The notes beneath the pieces were generated by a model. It ran no database searches. It was not told the DNA's origin and saw only the letters and a list, made by a program, of their open reading frames with translations. The position numbers and the translations under genes are program-made. Of a stretch of DNA of 64,000 bases, positions 34,632 to 43,800 are shown piece after piece; positions within the stretch are counted from its first letter, which is position 1, and each line of letters opens with the position of its first letter. This DNA is from Streptomyces sp. S3(2020) (GTDB taxonomy: Bacteria; Actinomycetota; Actinomycetes; Streptomycetales; Streptomycetaceae): the NCBI RefSeq assembly GCF_013044505.1, contig NZ_JABERD010000014.1, forward strand, positions 1-64,000, written 5' to 3'.

Positions 34632-35606
34632 TCACGACGGATCCCCGTAACGAGCGGTCATAGCGGCAGCGCGGTCACGCAAGGAGGTGCGCAGCGACTC
34701 CGGGGCCAGGGCCTCCGCGTCCGTGCCGAGCTGCCACAGCGCCCACTCGGCGTGCTCCGCGTCCTGGAAGGTCACCTCCAGCCGCAGCCAGCCGTCCATG
34801 TCGGGGTCTTCCGCGCGGACGGCCAGCGCGGTGTCCAGCAGGCCCTCGCGCCGCGCCGGATCCACCCGCACCCGCACGGTGATGTGGTCGCCGCCGGAGA
34901 GGAACCGCGCCGAGCGGTCCCGCCAGATCCGGTCCAGATCGACTTGACCCGGTCGCTGTGCCGCTTCGGGGAGTTCCTCGGCGGCCAGCACCCGGGACAG
35001 CCGATAGGTGCGGTCCGCGCCAGATCTCGTGGCCAGCAAGTAGCCCCGCTCGCGTACGGTGACCAGACCGATCGGGTCCACCGTGCGCCACCGTGCCGGC
35101 TGGCCGGAAGCCGCGTAGTGGATACGCAACTTGTGCCCGGCCAGCACCGCGCGCCGGACCTCGACCATCGTCGTGTCCGGTACCTCTTCGGTGACCAGTC
35201 GGCGCGACAGCAGGTCCGACTCCGGATCGACGAGAAAACGCTGAGCCGCGTCGCTCGCGGTGGTCCGGTGGCTGTCGGGCAGCGCGTCGAGCACCTTCCG
35301 CATGGCCGAGGCGAGCGCCGGACCGAGGCCGAACACCTGCTCACCGCGCCCCGATCCGGCGGCCAGCAGGGCAAGGGCCTCGTCGTGGTTCAGTCCGGTG
35401 AGCTCGGTCCGGAAACCGGGCATCAGCGCGAAGCCACCGTGCCGGCCGCGCTCGGCGTAGACCGGGACACCGGCCGCGGAGAGCGCCTCGATGTCGCGCA
35501 GCACGGTGCGGGTGGACACCTCCAGCTCGCGGGCCAGCGTGTCCGCCGTCAACCGACCGCGCTGACGCAGTAGGAGCACCAGTGAGACCAGACGGTCGGC
35601 GCGCAT
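34632..35606 (-). CDS. WYL-domain transcriptional regulator (DeoR-like HTH)
   Basis: The HTH_11 helix-turn-helix is at residues 1-60 (LVSLVLLLRQRGRLTADTLARELEVSTRTVLRDIEALSAAGVP), with the typical GRHGGFAL wing. The WYL domain is around residues 140-200 (LRIHYAASGQPARWRTVDPIGLVTVRERGYLLAT) and a C-terminal WCX-like extension holds ITVRVRVDPARREGLL. The 324 residues are normal. It is divergent from the RidA gene with 139 bp between, so it may regulate it. WYL proteins respond to diverse ligands, often nucleic acid or nucleotide. Confidence 0.88.
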   Translation of the reverse strand: MRADRLVSLVLLLRQRGRLTADTLARELEVSTRTVLRDIEALSAAGVPVYAERGRHGGFALMPGFRTELTGLNHDEALALLAAGSGRGEQVFGLGPALASAMRKVLDALPDSHRTTASDAAQRFLVDPESDLLSRRLVTEEVPDTTMVEVRRAVLAGHKLRIHYAASGQPARWRTVDPIGLVTVRERGYLLATRSGADRTYRLSRVLAAEELPEAAQRPGQVDLDRIWRDRSARFLSGGDHITVRVRVDPARREGLLDTALAVRAEDPDMDGWLRLEVTFQDAEHAEWALWQLGTDAEALAPESLRTSLRDRAAAMTARYGDPS

Positions 35607-35745
35607 GCGAGAACGCTAGCCGAGTACGTCGGAATACGTGACTGAGGGTGTCGTGATTTGTTGGGAGGCTCGTTCACGCGACGTCGAAGCCGCCCGTTAC
35701 CGAGCCGCAGACGTACGCACTCCCGACGCCTCGAATGGAGCTGAA

Positions 35746-36147
35746 GTGGCAGTGGAACGTACGGCGGTCAACCCGGTGGCTTGGTCGGTGGAGATGGGGT
35801 TCAACCAGGGTGAGGTCGTCTCCGGGCACACTCGGACCTTGTACATCTCGGGGCAGACCGCGATGAGCGGCGACGGCAAGCCCCGGCATGACGGCGACAT
35901 GGCGGCGCAGTTGGCGCTGAGCGTCGACAACCTGGAGGCCGTTCTCGGGGAGGCCGGCATGTCTCTCGCGAACCTCGTCCGGCTGAACGTCTACACGACC
36001 GACGTCGATCTGCTGTTCCCGCACTACGGCGTGCTGGCGGCGCGCTTGGCTGCCGCCGGGGTGGCCCCGGCCAGCACCATGCTCGGGGTGGCGCGACTGG
36101 CGGTCCCCGGCCAGCTGGTCGAGCTCGAAGGGACCGCCGTCGCGTGA
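35746..36147 (+). CDS. RidA-family protein
   Basis: The 133 residues carry the RidA pattern GHTRTLYISGQTAMSGDGKPRHDGDMAAQ, DNLEAVLGEAGMSLANLVRLNVYTTDVD and STMLGVARLAVPGQLVELEGTAVA, including the Arg/Leu-rich segment and final Glu that shape the ligand pocket. Family members deaminate reactive enamine/imine intermediates; an Arg at the usual catalytic position is replaced by the context GVARLAVP, so activity is not assured. Start GTG 35746 was chosen because GGAG lies 5 nt upstream and it gives the normal length. It is divergent from the WYL regulator. Confidence 0.82.
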   Translation: MAVERTAVNPVAWSVEMGFNQGEVVSGHTRTLYISGQTAMSGDGKPRHDGDMAAQLALSVDNLEAVLGEAGMSLANLVRLNVYTTDVDLLFPHYGVLAARLAAAGVAPASTMLGVARLAVPGQLVELEGTAVA

Positions 36148-36201
36148 GGTGAACTCGCCGTTCCCGCCGCCGAACCGCGCCTGGCGTGAACGGTGGTGAG
36201 G

Positions 36202-36639
36202 TCAGGCGGACGCGGGGCGAGCAGCGATCAGGTGTTCGCAGATGGCTCGGCGTTCCGGGTGGCGGGCAGCGATCTCGGTGAGTACGGCGTTCATTTCCAC
36301 GGCTGTCGGCAGGGGGAATATCCCCTGGTGGAGGGCCATGTGCAGACGGACCGTATCGTCCGCCCGCCGCAACCAGTCGTCGAGAGTGTGCTGCATCGAG
36401 GCACCGTTGTCCGTGCCGGACCACTGGGCGACGTGCAGGAACGTGGTCGCCTGCCGCACCGTGACACGCCCTGAGTCCACGGCCTGAGCCACGATCTCGG
36501 CGATGTCGTCCGCACCGTAGGCGTCGATGAGACCGTCCACAGCGTCGAAGAGTTCGTCCGGTAGTTCAGCGGACTCGTCCTCCGGGACCCGCACAGCGCA
36601 CAGCCTGTCCAGCGCCGCCTCCCATGTCCGCATTGCCAC
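36202..36639 (-). CDS. Small protein of unknown function
   Basis: I do not recognise it. The 145 residues are acidic and almost entirely helical (ELPDELFDAVDGLIDAYGADDIAEIVAQAVDSG, VRQATTFLHVAQW, DTLDDWLRRADDTVRL-type helices). There are no cysteines forming a motif, no leader and no membrane segment. GTG 36639 and ATG 36633 are both possible starts; neither has a strong ribosome site. It converges on the RidA gene and is divergent from the rhamnosidase-like gene. Confidence 0.65.
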   Translation of the reverse strand: MAMRTWEAALDRLCAVRVPEDESAELPDELFDAVDGLIDAYGADDIAEIVAQAVDSGRVTVRQATTFLHVAQWSGTDNGASMQHTLDDWLRRADDTVRLHMALHQGIFPLPTAVEMNAVLTEIAARHPERRAICEHLIAARPASA

Positions 36640-36804
36640 CGTCCCGCCTGCGTGCCGACCTTCGACGGACAGTAGCGGACGGCAGCGGACAGGCCGTGGG
36701 CTGCGTACCCGGGGCAGTTCGCGTCGTCGCAGCGAAGGGATTTGGTGCGCCGATCTTGACCCGCCGAGGAATCCCGGCTTAACGTTCCCGCGTTTGCAGC
36801 GAGT

Positions 36805-36816
36805 TGAAACGTTTCA
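36805..36816. promoter_or_regulatory. Perfect palindrome, LacI-type operator
   Basis: TGAAACGTTTCA is a perfect 12-bp palindrome with the central CG step usual for LacI-family sites. It lies 18 bp before the start of the GH106-like gene, in a position to block its promoter. No LacI gene is adjacent; the nearest is at 49105. The regulator is therefore unidentified. Confidence 0.65.
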
Positions 36817-36833
36817 TTCCTTGGGGGCGAACC

Positions 36834-39800
36834 ATGCAGAAGCCCATCCCGCAGCGTGGCGGCATATCCCGGCGCGCCGTCCTCGCCGCCTCCCTCGCCA
36901 CAAGCGCCGCCACGGCGCTCGCGGCGACGGGCGCGGGGAACGCCGTCGCCGTTCCTCTGACCGGTCATCAGCCCCTGCCCGGCGACTGGTTCGCCACTCC
37001 CCCGCGCTCGGTGCGCCCCAAGTTCCGCTGGTGGTGGCCGGACGGACTCGTCGACCCGGCGGAGATCGCCCGCGAGATCGACCAGATCGCCGACGCCGGT
37101 TTCGGCGGCGCCGAGATCTCCGCCGTCCATCACAGCGTCAAGGACAAGTCCGTCCTCGACACCGCCCACCACGGCTGGGGCAGCACTCCCTGGCGCGAGG
37201 GCGTCGAGGCAGCCCTGCGCCAGGCCGCCCGTCGTGGCCTGACCGTCGACCTCACCCTCGGTCCCAGCTGGCCCGTCGCCGTCCCCGGCGTCACCCCCGA
37301 CGACGAGGCCGCCGCCCAGGAACTCGCCTACGGGCGCCTCACCGTGACCGGCGGCACCACCTACCAGGGCCCGGTGCCCGAGCCCGTGCGCGCGGCCGCC
37401 GGCGAGGTCACCCGGCGCAGCCTGCTCGCCGTCCAGGCGGCCCGCGTCGAGCCCGCCAACGCCACCCGCAAGGAGACCGGTCTCGACCTCGCCAGCGTCC
37501 AGGACCTCACCGCCGGCGTCGAGGGCGGCACCCTGACCTGGACCGCTCCCACTGAGGGCGACTGGGTGCTGATCTCCTACTGGCAGCGCGGCACCGCCCA
37601 GCAACCCGAGTCGGGCCCGCACTCCGCCCCGGCCGCCTACGTCGTCGACCACTTCAGCCCGGCCGGCACCGCCGCGGTCACCGGCTTCTGGGAACGCTCC
37701 GTCCTGACCGGCTCGGTGCGCAGACTCCTCAGGGCGGCGGGCGGCGCCTTCTTCGAGGACTCCATCGAGCTGGAGACCGACTCCCTCGTGTGGACCTCGG
37801 CACTGCCCGACGCCTTCGAGAAGCGCTGCGGCCGCTCGCTGCTGCCGTACCTGCCGGCACTCGTCCTGGACAAGAGCAACCAGGTCTTCGCCTTCGAGGC
37901 GCAGATCACCCGGCAGATCCGGCACGACTTCTGGGAGACCGTCTCCCACCTCTTCAACACGCACCACGTCACCGCCCTGCGGGACTGGGCCCACTCCCTG
38001 GGCATGGAACTGCGGGCGCAGCCCTACGGCTTGCAGACCGACGCGATCGCGTCCGCGGCGCTCCTCGACATCGCGGAGGGGGAGTCACTGGGTTTCAAGA
38101 ACCTCGACGACTACCGCTGTCTGGCAGGCGGACGGGACATGGCCGGGCACACCGTGCTGTCCTGCGAGTCGGGCGCCTACAACGGCTCGGCGTACAGCAC
38201 GACCTGGGACCGGTTCCTGCGCACCATGGGCGGTGCCTACGCCGCCGGAGTCAACCAGACGGTGGTGCACGGATTCTCGTACGCGACCGCCCCCGGCGTG
38301 AGCTGGCCCGGCTTCGCCGCCTTCAGCCCCTACAACGGCGCGCCCGGCTACGGCGAGTCGTGGGGGCCCAGACAGCCCACCTGGCGGCATGCCGAGGACA
38401 TCGCCGGATATCTCGGGCGTGTGCACCAGGTTCTCCAGACGGGTACGGCGCGAGCCGACGTCGCCGTCTTCCGCCAGACCGGCTACACCGCGACCGGCAT
38501 CGGCGCCTCCTGGTTCACCGCGACCGGCGTCCCGCTCGGCTGGACCCACCAGTTCCTCAGCGGCCCCCTGCTCGACCTGCCCTCGGCCCGTGTGGCGGAC
38601 GGCCGTCTGGCGCCCCAAGGCCCCGCCTACAAGGCCCTGTTCGTCGAGGGCGACTTCTTCTACGGGTCCACCCCGACCCTCGCCCTCGCCGATGCCCAAA
38701 AGCTCCTGGGCCTGGCACGGGCAGGCCTTCCCATGGTCCTGCTCGGCTCCTTCGACCAGGCCCTGACGCCCGGCGTTCCCGGTCAGGACGAGACGGAGCG
38801 GCTGCGCGAGGTCCTCACGAGCCTCCTCGCCCTCCCCCACGTCAAGTCCGTCACCGACAAGAGCGCCGTCGGTGACGCCCTCGCCGCCCTCGGCATCGCC
38901 CCCGACGCCCGCTACGCCGCCGCGTCCACCCTCCTCAACGCCCACCGCGTCATCGGTGACACCGACCTGTACTACCTCTGCAACGGCAAGCACGCCGAGA
39001 CGGTCAAGCCGCCGGTCGCGGCCATCGACCACGACGTCACCCTGCGCCGCACCCGGCACTCCACCACCGTCCCCTATCTGCTCGACCCATGGACGGGAGA
39101 GGTGACCCGGATCGGCGGCTACACCGAGGCCGACGACACCATCACCCTCCGCGTCACCCTCGACCCCGGCCAGGCCACCGTCATCGCCCTCGGCCGGCCC
39201 GGCCTGTTCGGGGACCGCAACGGCAGCCGCAAGCACGCCGTGGAGACCAGCGCCGACCGTGTGCTCTTCACCGACCGCGGGCTGGCCATCCGTGCCACCG
39301 CCGGCGGCACGTACACCACCCTGCTCTCCCACGGCCGTACGGTCTCCACCACCCTGCCCGCGGTACCGGGTCCGATGACACTGGACCGTTGGCGGCTCGA
39401 CGTCGAGGACTGGTACCCCGGCGCCGAGGCGACCGACACCGACATCATCCGGCGCGGTCTCACCCTGGACGCCCTGCTCCCCTGGTCGCAGATCCCCGAA
39501 CTGGCCGACTCCGCGGGCATCGGCCGCTACCGCACCACCGTCAACCTGCCCACCGACTGGACCTCGTCCCACGGCGCCCACCTCGAACTGGGCACCGTCA
39601 GCGACACCTTCCGGGTCTCGGTCAACGGCACACGGCTGGCCCCCGCCGACCGACTTCACCCCGTCGTCGACCTCGGCGGACACCTGCGCCCCGGCACCAA
39701 CACGATCGAGGTCGAGGTGGCCACCCCCCTCATCAACCGCCTCCGCGTCAGCCGGCCCACCGTCTTCGGCACGGCCACCCGCCAGGCATACGGCCTCGCC

Positions 39801-39845
39801 GGTCCGGTACGCCTGGTGCCGTACGTTCAGGGTCAGGTGAGGTGA
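36834..39845 (+). CDS. Secreted GH106-like alpha-L-rhamnosidase
   Basis: The leader has SRRAVLAASLATSAATALAA, a twin-arginine-type signal. The mature protein begins with FRWWWPDGLVDPAEIAREID, QIADAGFGGAEISAVHHSVK, the hallmark opening of GH106 enzymes, which release terminal L-rhamnose from plant or microbial glycans. The C-terminal part is a carbohydrate-binding-like beta domain (IGRYRTTVNLPTDW, then VNGTRLAPAD and LRPGTNTIEVEVATPLINRLR). The 1003 residues fit the family. The ATG at 36834 follows GGGGGCG; an upstream TTG is less likely. It is a single gene with its own LacI-type palindrome and no local transporter. Confidence 0.8.
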   Translation: MQKPIPQRGGISRRAVLAASLATSAATALAATGAGNAVAVPLTGHQPLPGDWFATPPRSVRPKFRWWWPDGLVDPAEIAREIDQIADAGFGGAEISAVHHSVKDKSVLDTAHHGWGSTPWREGVEAALRQAARRGLTVDLTLGPSWPVAVPGVTPDDEAAAQELAYGRLTVTGGTTYQGPVPEPVRAAAGEVTRRSLLAVQAARVEPANATRKETGLDLASVQDLTAGVEGGTLTWTAPTEGDWVLISYWQRGTAQQPESGPHSAPAAYVVDHFSPAGTAAVTGFWERSVLTGSVRRLLRAAGGAFFEDSIELETDSLVWTSALPDAFEKRCGRSLLPYLPALVLDKSNQVFAFEAQITRQIRHDFWETVSHLFNTHHVTALRDWAHSLGMELRAQPYGLQTDAIASAALLDIAEGESLGFKNLDDYRCLAGGRDMAGHTVLSCESGAYNGSAYSTTWDRFLRTMGGAYAAGVNQTVVHGFSYATAPGVSWPGFAAFSPYNGAPGYGESWGPRQPTWRHAEDIAGYLGRVHQVLQTGTARADVAVFRQTGYTATGIGASWFTATGVPLGWTHQFLSGPLLDLPSARVADGRLAPQGPAYKALFVEGDFFYGSTPTLALADAQKLLGLARAGLPMVLLGSFDQALTPGVPGQDETERLREVLTSLLALPHVKSVTDKSAVGDALAALGIAPDARYAAASTLLNAHRVIGDTDLYYLCNGKHAETVKPPVAAIDHDVTLRRTRHSTTVPYLLDPWTGEVTRIGGYTEADDTITLRVTLDPGQATVIALGRPGLFGDRNGSRKHAVETSADRVLFTDRGLAIRATAGGTYTTLLSHGRTVSTTLPAVPGPMTLDRWRLDVEDWYPGAEATDTDIIRRGLTLDALLPWSQIPELADSAGIGRYRTTVNLPTDWTSSHGAHLELGTVSDTFRVSVNGTRLAPADRLHPVVDLGGHLRPGTNTIEVEVATPLINRLRVSRPTVFGTATRQAYGLAGPVRLVPYVQGQVR

Positions 39846-39947
39846 CGGGCGACCACCCGTGCAGAGCACGCGGCACCGCGACGCGCATTGATCAGTTGCC
39901 CGAACGGGCTTGGCCCGAGAGCGGCCCGTAGGGGGCTCGACGGGCGG

Positions 39948-40562
39948 TTAGGTCCGCAGCGACTCGCTCAGCATGGTGACGACGAATCCGGTGAGGGATA
40001 CGACGAACATGACGGCAGCCCAGCGCAGCACACGGGTGGCGGCCCGCAGCCGTAGGTAGCGGTGACGGTGCTGTCGTATCCCGATCCACAACTCGATCTG
40101 CGCCGCCGCGAGGATCGCCTGGTACGACTGACTCTCGACGCTTGCCCTGAACGCGTCGTAGGTCTGCAACTCCCTTACAGTGTCGGTGGGGTTGAACACC
40201 AGGGCCGCAGGGAGATCCCGGGCGTCCGTGAAGGTGTCGCGGCTGGGCCTCGGCGTGACCAGGACGCCGGTCGCCAGAATCAACGACAGCACGACCAGCC
40301 CGATGCTGAGCAGCAGGCCCAGGCCGAAGACCAACGTGGTCGCGATGCCGAGCCCCGAGTCGGGGCCATCGATGAGGCGGGCCAGGACAACGGCGTTCCC
40401 GGCGGACAGGATGGCCCCCGCGCTGAGTACGACGGAGGCTCTGGAAGCCGTGGAGGCGCGAAGCCGGTCGTACCGGTCGAGATGCCACCTCAGCAGGGTC
40501 AGCCTGTCCCCGACATCCGGGACCCCGTCCTCCGAGCCGGGCCCGCGCCGGTTCGATCGCAC
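39948..40562 (-). CDS. Membrane protein resembling Pycsar-type (DUF5706) effectors
   Basis: Start GTG 40562 has AGGAGG 8 nt upstream (GTG 40565 is also possible), giving 204 residues. The layout is a short helix (LTLLRWHLDRYDRLRASTASRAS), a first membrane helix (VVLSAGAILSAGNAVVLARLI), a second (GLGLLLSIGLVVLSLILATG), then VLVTPRPS, a soluble helical stretch, an ELWIGIRQHRHRYLRLR segment and a last helix (WAAVMFVVSLTGFVVTML). This order matches PycTM/DUF5706 or SLATT-type defence effectors as I know them, but no nucleotide cyclase is adjacent. It is divergent from the two-gene ATPase/kinase unit, with 299 bp between. Assignment is by architecture only. Confidence 0.55.
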   Translation of the reverse strand: MRSNRRGPGSEDGVPDVGDRLTLLRWHLDRYDRLRASTASRASVVLSAGAILSAGNAVVLARLIDGPDSGLGIATTLVFGLGLLLSIGLVVLSLILATGVLVTPRPSRDTFTDARDLPAALVFNPTDTVRELQTYDAFRASVESQSYQAILAAAQIELWIGIRQHRHRYLRLRAATRVLRWAAVMFVVSLTGFVVTMLSESLRT

Positions 40563-40861
40563 CACGCATTCCTCCTGCCGGAAGAGCACATCAACGTTGT
40601 CCGCTACGGGCCCAGATGGCCGTCGTAGGCGCGGACTCGACTGCCGAGGCGCGCCATCACCAGCTCGCCCCCGTGGGGACCGCGGTCCCGCGGCCGGGTA
40701 GCCGGATGGTGACATCAACATCCCTTTGTCGCACCCGTGTTGCTGCGGCGCTCCGATGATGGCAGGCAGTCGAAGTATCCGGAAGAGAGGGATATTTCTA
40801 TGGCTTATGCGGGCAGAACCATTCGCAGCACGACGCATCCGCACAGGGAGGGCTCCTGATC
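40563..40861. promoter_or_regulatory. Divergent intergenic region with 14-bp palindrome
   Basis: No gene was seen. GGGACCGCGGTCCC at 40676-40689 is a perfect palindrome close to the midpoint. An AT-rich patch around 40790-40801 (GATATTTCTATG) could hold a -10 for the + strand gene. A GGAGGG ribosome site is at about 40850. Confidence 0.4.
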
Positions 40862-43800
40862 ATGGCAGGACTTCGCTTCCCACCCCGACTGACCCCGACC
40901 ACCTGGGAGAACGTGTTATTGCCCCGGCGTGCCCCGCTCGCGGCGGACGGACGCTGGACCCGCCGGATCCAGGAGCAGGGGCTCCACCTGGACTTCTCGC
41001 GCGTCGAATTCGCGGACATGTCGGCCCTGGCACGGGCCCTGCTGTTGGTGGACGCGGCCGTACGGGACAGCGTGCCGGTGCGTGTCACCCTGCCCACGGC
41101 CGAACTGCCCGACGCACGCGAACCGGTGAACGCCGAGTCCAAGGAGCGGAGCCGAGCCGCCGCACAGCGACTGCTGACCCGGCGGGCCCGTGGACGCGGT
41201 GACGCACGGGCTTTCATGCGTCAAGTCGGCTTCTTTGACGCATTGGTACCGGCCCGCTGGCCGGAGGGCGCGGTCAGACTGGACGACGCGGCTACCGTCG
41301 AACATCTCGCGCACGCCGAGGACGGGCCCGGCCCCAGGCCGGCCGCACCGGACGCATCCCCCTATGTGCGCCGCCGGATTCTTCCGTTCCACTGGCTGCC
41401 GCCTTTGGACGCGCAGGAGTTGAGAGCCTCCCAGGAGTTCCAGGGGATCGTGGCGCGGCTACGCGACCTCGGCCTGTCGCAGCCGGACGTGGACGCGCTC
41501 AGCCAGACCGTACTGGTGGAACTGCTGTCGAACGTGGCCGAGCACGCCGGAGCGGGCGTCGTCGGCCGGGCTCCGCACTCCCTCGTGGGGGCGGTGCTCC
41601 TGGACTCGGTGACGTACGGGCGCCGGTACCCGGACATGCCACCCGCCTCCAGTGAACTGGCCGAGCTGGCCACGACCACCCGCAGCGAGGTGCTGCGGTT
41701 GCTGGTGGGCGACTCGGGCAGCGGCCTGGTGACAAGGCTGGACCCGGTACAGGCGCGCCGCGGTGTTCCCTCCGGCGTACGGCCGGTGTCGGGTCAGCGG
41801 CTCACCGAAGCCGAGGACACGGTGTTCTACGCCTTCGGACACAGCTCCGGCTCATCGGACAGCTACGGCACACGCGGCGCGCACAACGGGCTGTGGCGGG
41901 TGAGGCACCTGGTCAAGAGCTACGGGGGCAGCGTCGTCGTCCGCACCGCCGACGCGCTGGCCGGGCTCGTCTACACGGAGTCGGACGGCCAGGTCGCCAT
42001 CCCAGAGAGCGCGCTCAGCCGCGCCCCCGGCACGCTGCACGAGGTACAGGTGCTCACCGACCCGAAGTCGCACCGCAACCCGCTGTCCTGGGTCGACCGC
42101 CCGGAGGCGGCGACGGGACGGCAACTGCGTTGGGTGCGTTGTGTGTTTGATCCGGTGGGCGGACTCGGCGAAACGGGGCGGGCGACCCTCCTGGCGGCCG
42201 CGCGGGAAGCGGCGGGTGACCCGTCGGTGGGTGGCGTGGTGGTGTCGATGTCGCTCCGGGACACGGACCACCTCAGCCGGTCGGGCCTCCAGAACGCACT
42301 CACGTCCGCCCTCGGTGTCGCGGGTACGCTCGCCGACCTTACCGCTGTCGCGGTGCTCTTCCCGGACGCGGACCCCAAGGTCCTCGACCTCAGCGTGACC
42401 GGATTGCACGCCGAACACCACAGCGGACCGGCCGTGGTGTCCAGCCCCATCTTGGTGCACGGCTGCTACGGTTCACCGATCTGGTACGGCGGCTCCTCCC
42501 CTCTGCGTGCCGTCCTGCGTGAGCTCAGCCGGAACGGCGGCGTGCTGGCGGTGGAAGCGGCGATGCGGAGCTGGACGGCCGCCGACGGAGCACCGGGGGC
42601 GGAACTGTGGCAGACGCTGGACCGATGCCCCGGGCTCTTCGACGTGTCGGACGGCCAGGTCTCTCTCGTGCTGTCCCCGCACGGTGTGCTGCGGACCCTC
42701 CAGGGAGAGACCCAACGCCAGCTGGCCGAGGTCGTGGAGGACGGGGGTGAGCGGGAGGGCGTAGCCAAGGGCCTGTTCCGAACACCTGGTCTGCGTATCA
42801 CCCGGCGCTGGGTCGACTCGGCCATGATGCTGACAGCGACGATAGGTACCGCCACAGCCGCATATGTGCTGGCCCGCAAGGTGGAGAAGGTACTGGCCGA
42901 GCGGGGCAAGGGCGAGCCACCTACGATGGTCGCCCACGTCTCGGCGGCGCCTCGGCCCCTGGCGGCCCGACTCAGTGAGAGTCTGGCGCTCGGCGGCCGA
43001 CATCACGCCATGCCCGGCGAACTCGACCTGGAGGGCCTGAATCCGAGCGAGCGGGTCCAGGCAGGCGAACGCGTGGTACTCATCACGGATCTTCTCTCGA
43101 CCGAGAACACCACCCGCAGGGCCGCGGCCGCCATCGTGGCGGCGGGAGCCGAACCTGCCGTCATAGCCTGCGTCGTGGACGCCCGGCCGGAGCGCCGCGA
43201 CATCCAACTGCTCAATCGCAGTATTCCGGTGGTCTCCCTCACCGATGTCTCCATCGGCGTCTACCCCGCGGACGGCTGCACGCCGCCTGCGGGCGAGGCG
43301 GGCCCTGACGTCGTGGACATCGACCCGATCCTGCGCCATCCCGTGGTTCCCTCGCCGCCGGAACCCCCGCGCATCTCCGAGATCGACTTCCTGCGGCTGT
43401 GCACCGGGGCCCCTGACACGCTCTCCCTGGGGCATCTCGCCGGGCCGCGCTCGCACTCCAGCGCCATGCTGCACCTCGACCGCGCGCTGCGGCACCCGGA
43501 GACGGGTACGAGGATCACGGACATCCTCCTCGAAGTGCTGCGCGAGGCCGTGGCGACGGTGCAGGACGTGCCCGGACCGGCCGGTCGGCGGCCGCTGCAA
43601 CTCTGGTACGCCGGGACTCCGGACGACCGGTACGACAGCCGGCTTCCGGTCGCCGTGCACCGACGGCTGCGCGAACTCGACCACGAAGTGGGGCCGTTGG
43701 TCGCGGTGCCACGTGGGGTGGCGCGGAACCAGTGGATCTTCCCAACCGCCGTGCGGCACGAATCGGAAGGCCACACCGTCGTCGTTCTGGACGGGCGGGC

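Noticed and set aside
39948..40562. A confirmed Pycsar system
   Set aside because: The membrane layout fits, but no uridylate or cytidylate cyclase gene was found in the window, so only a resemblance is claimed.
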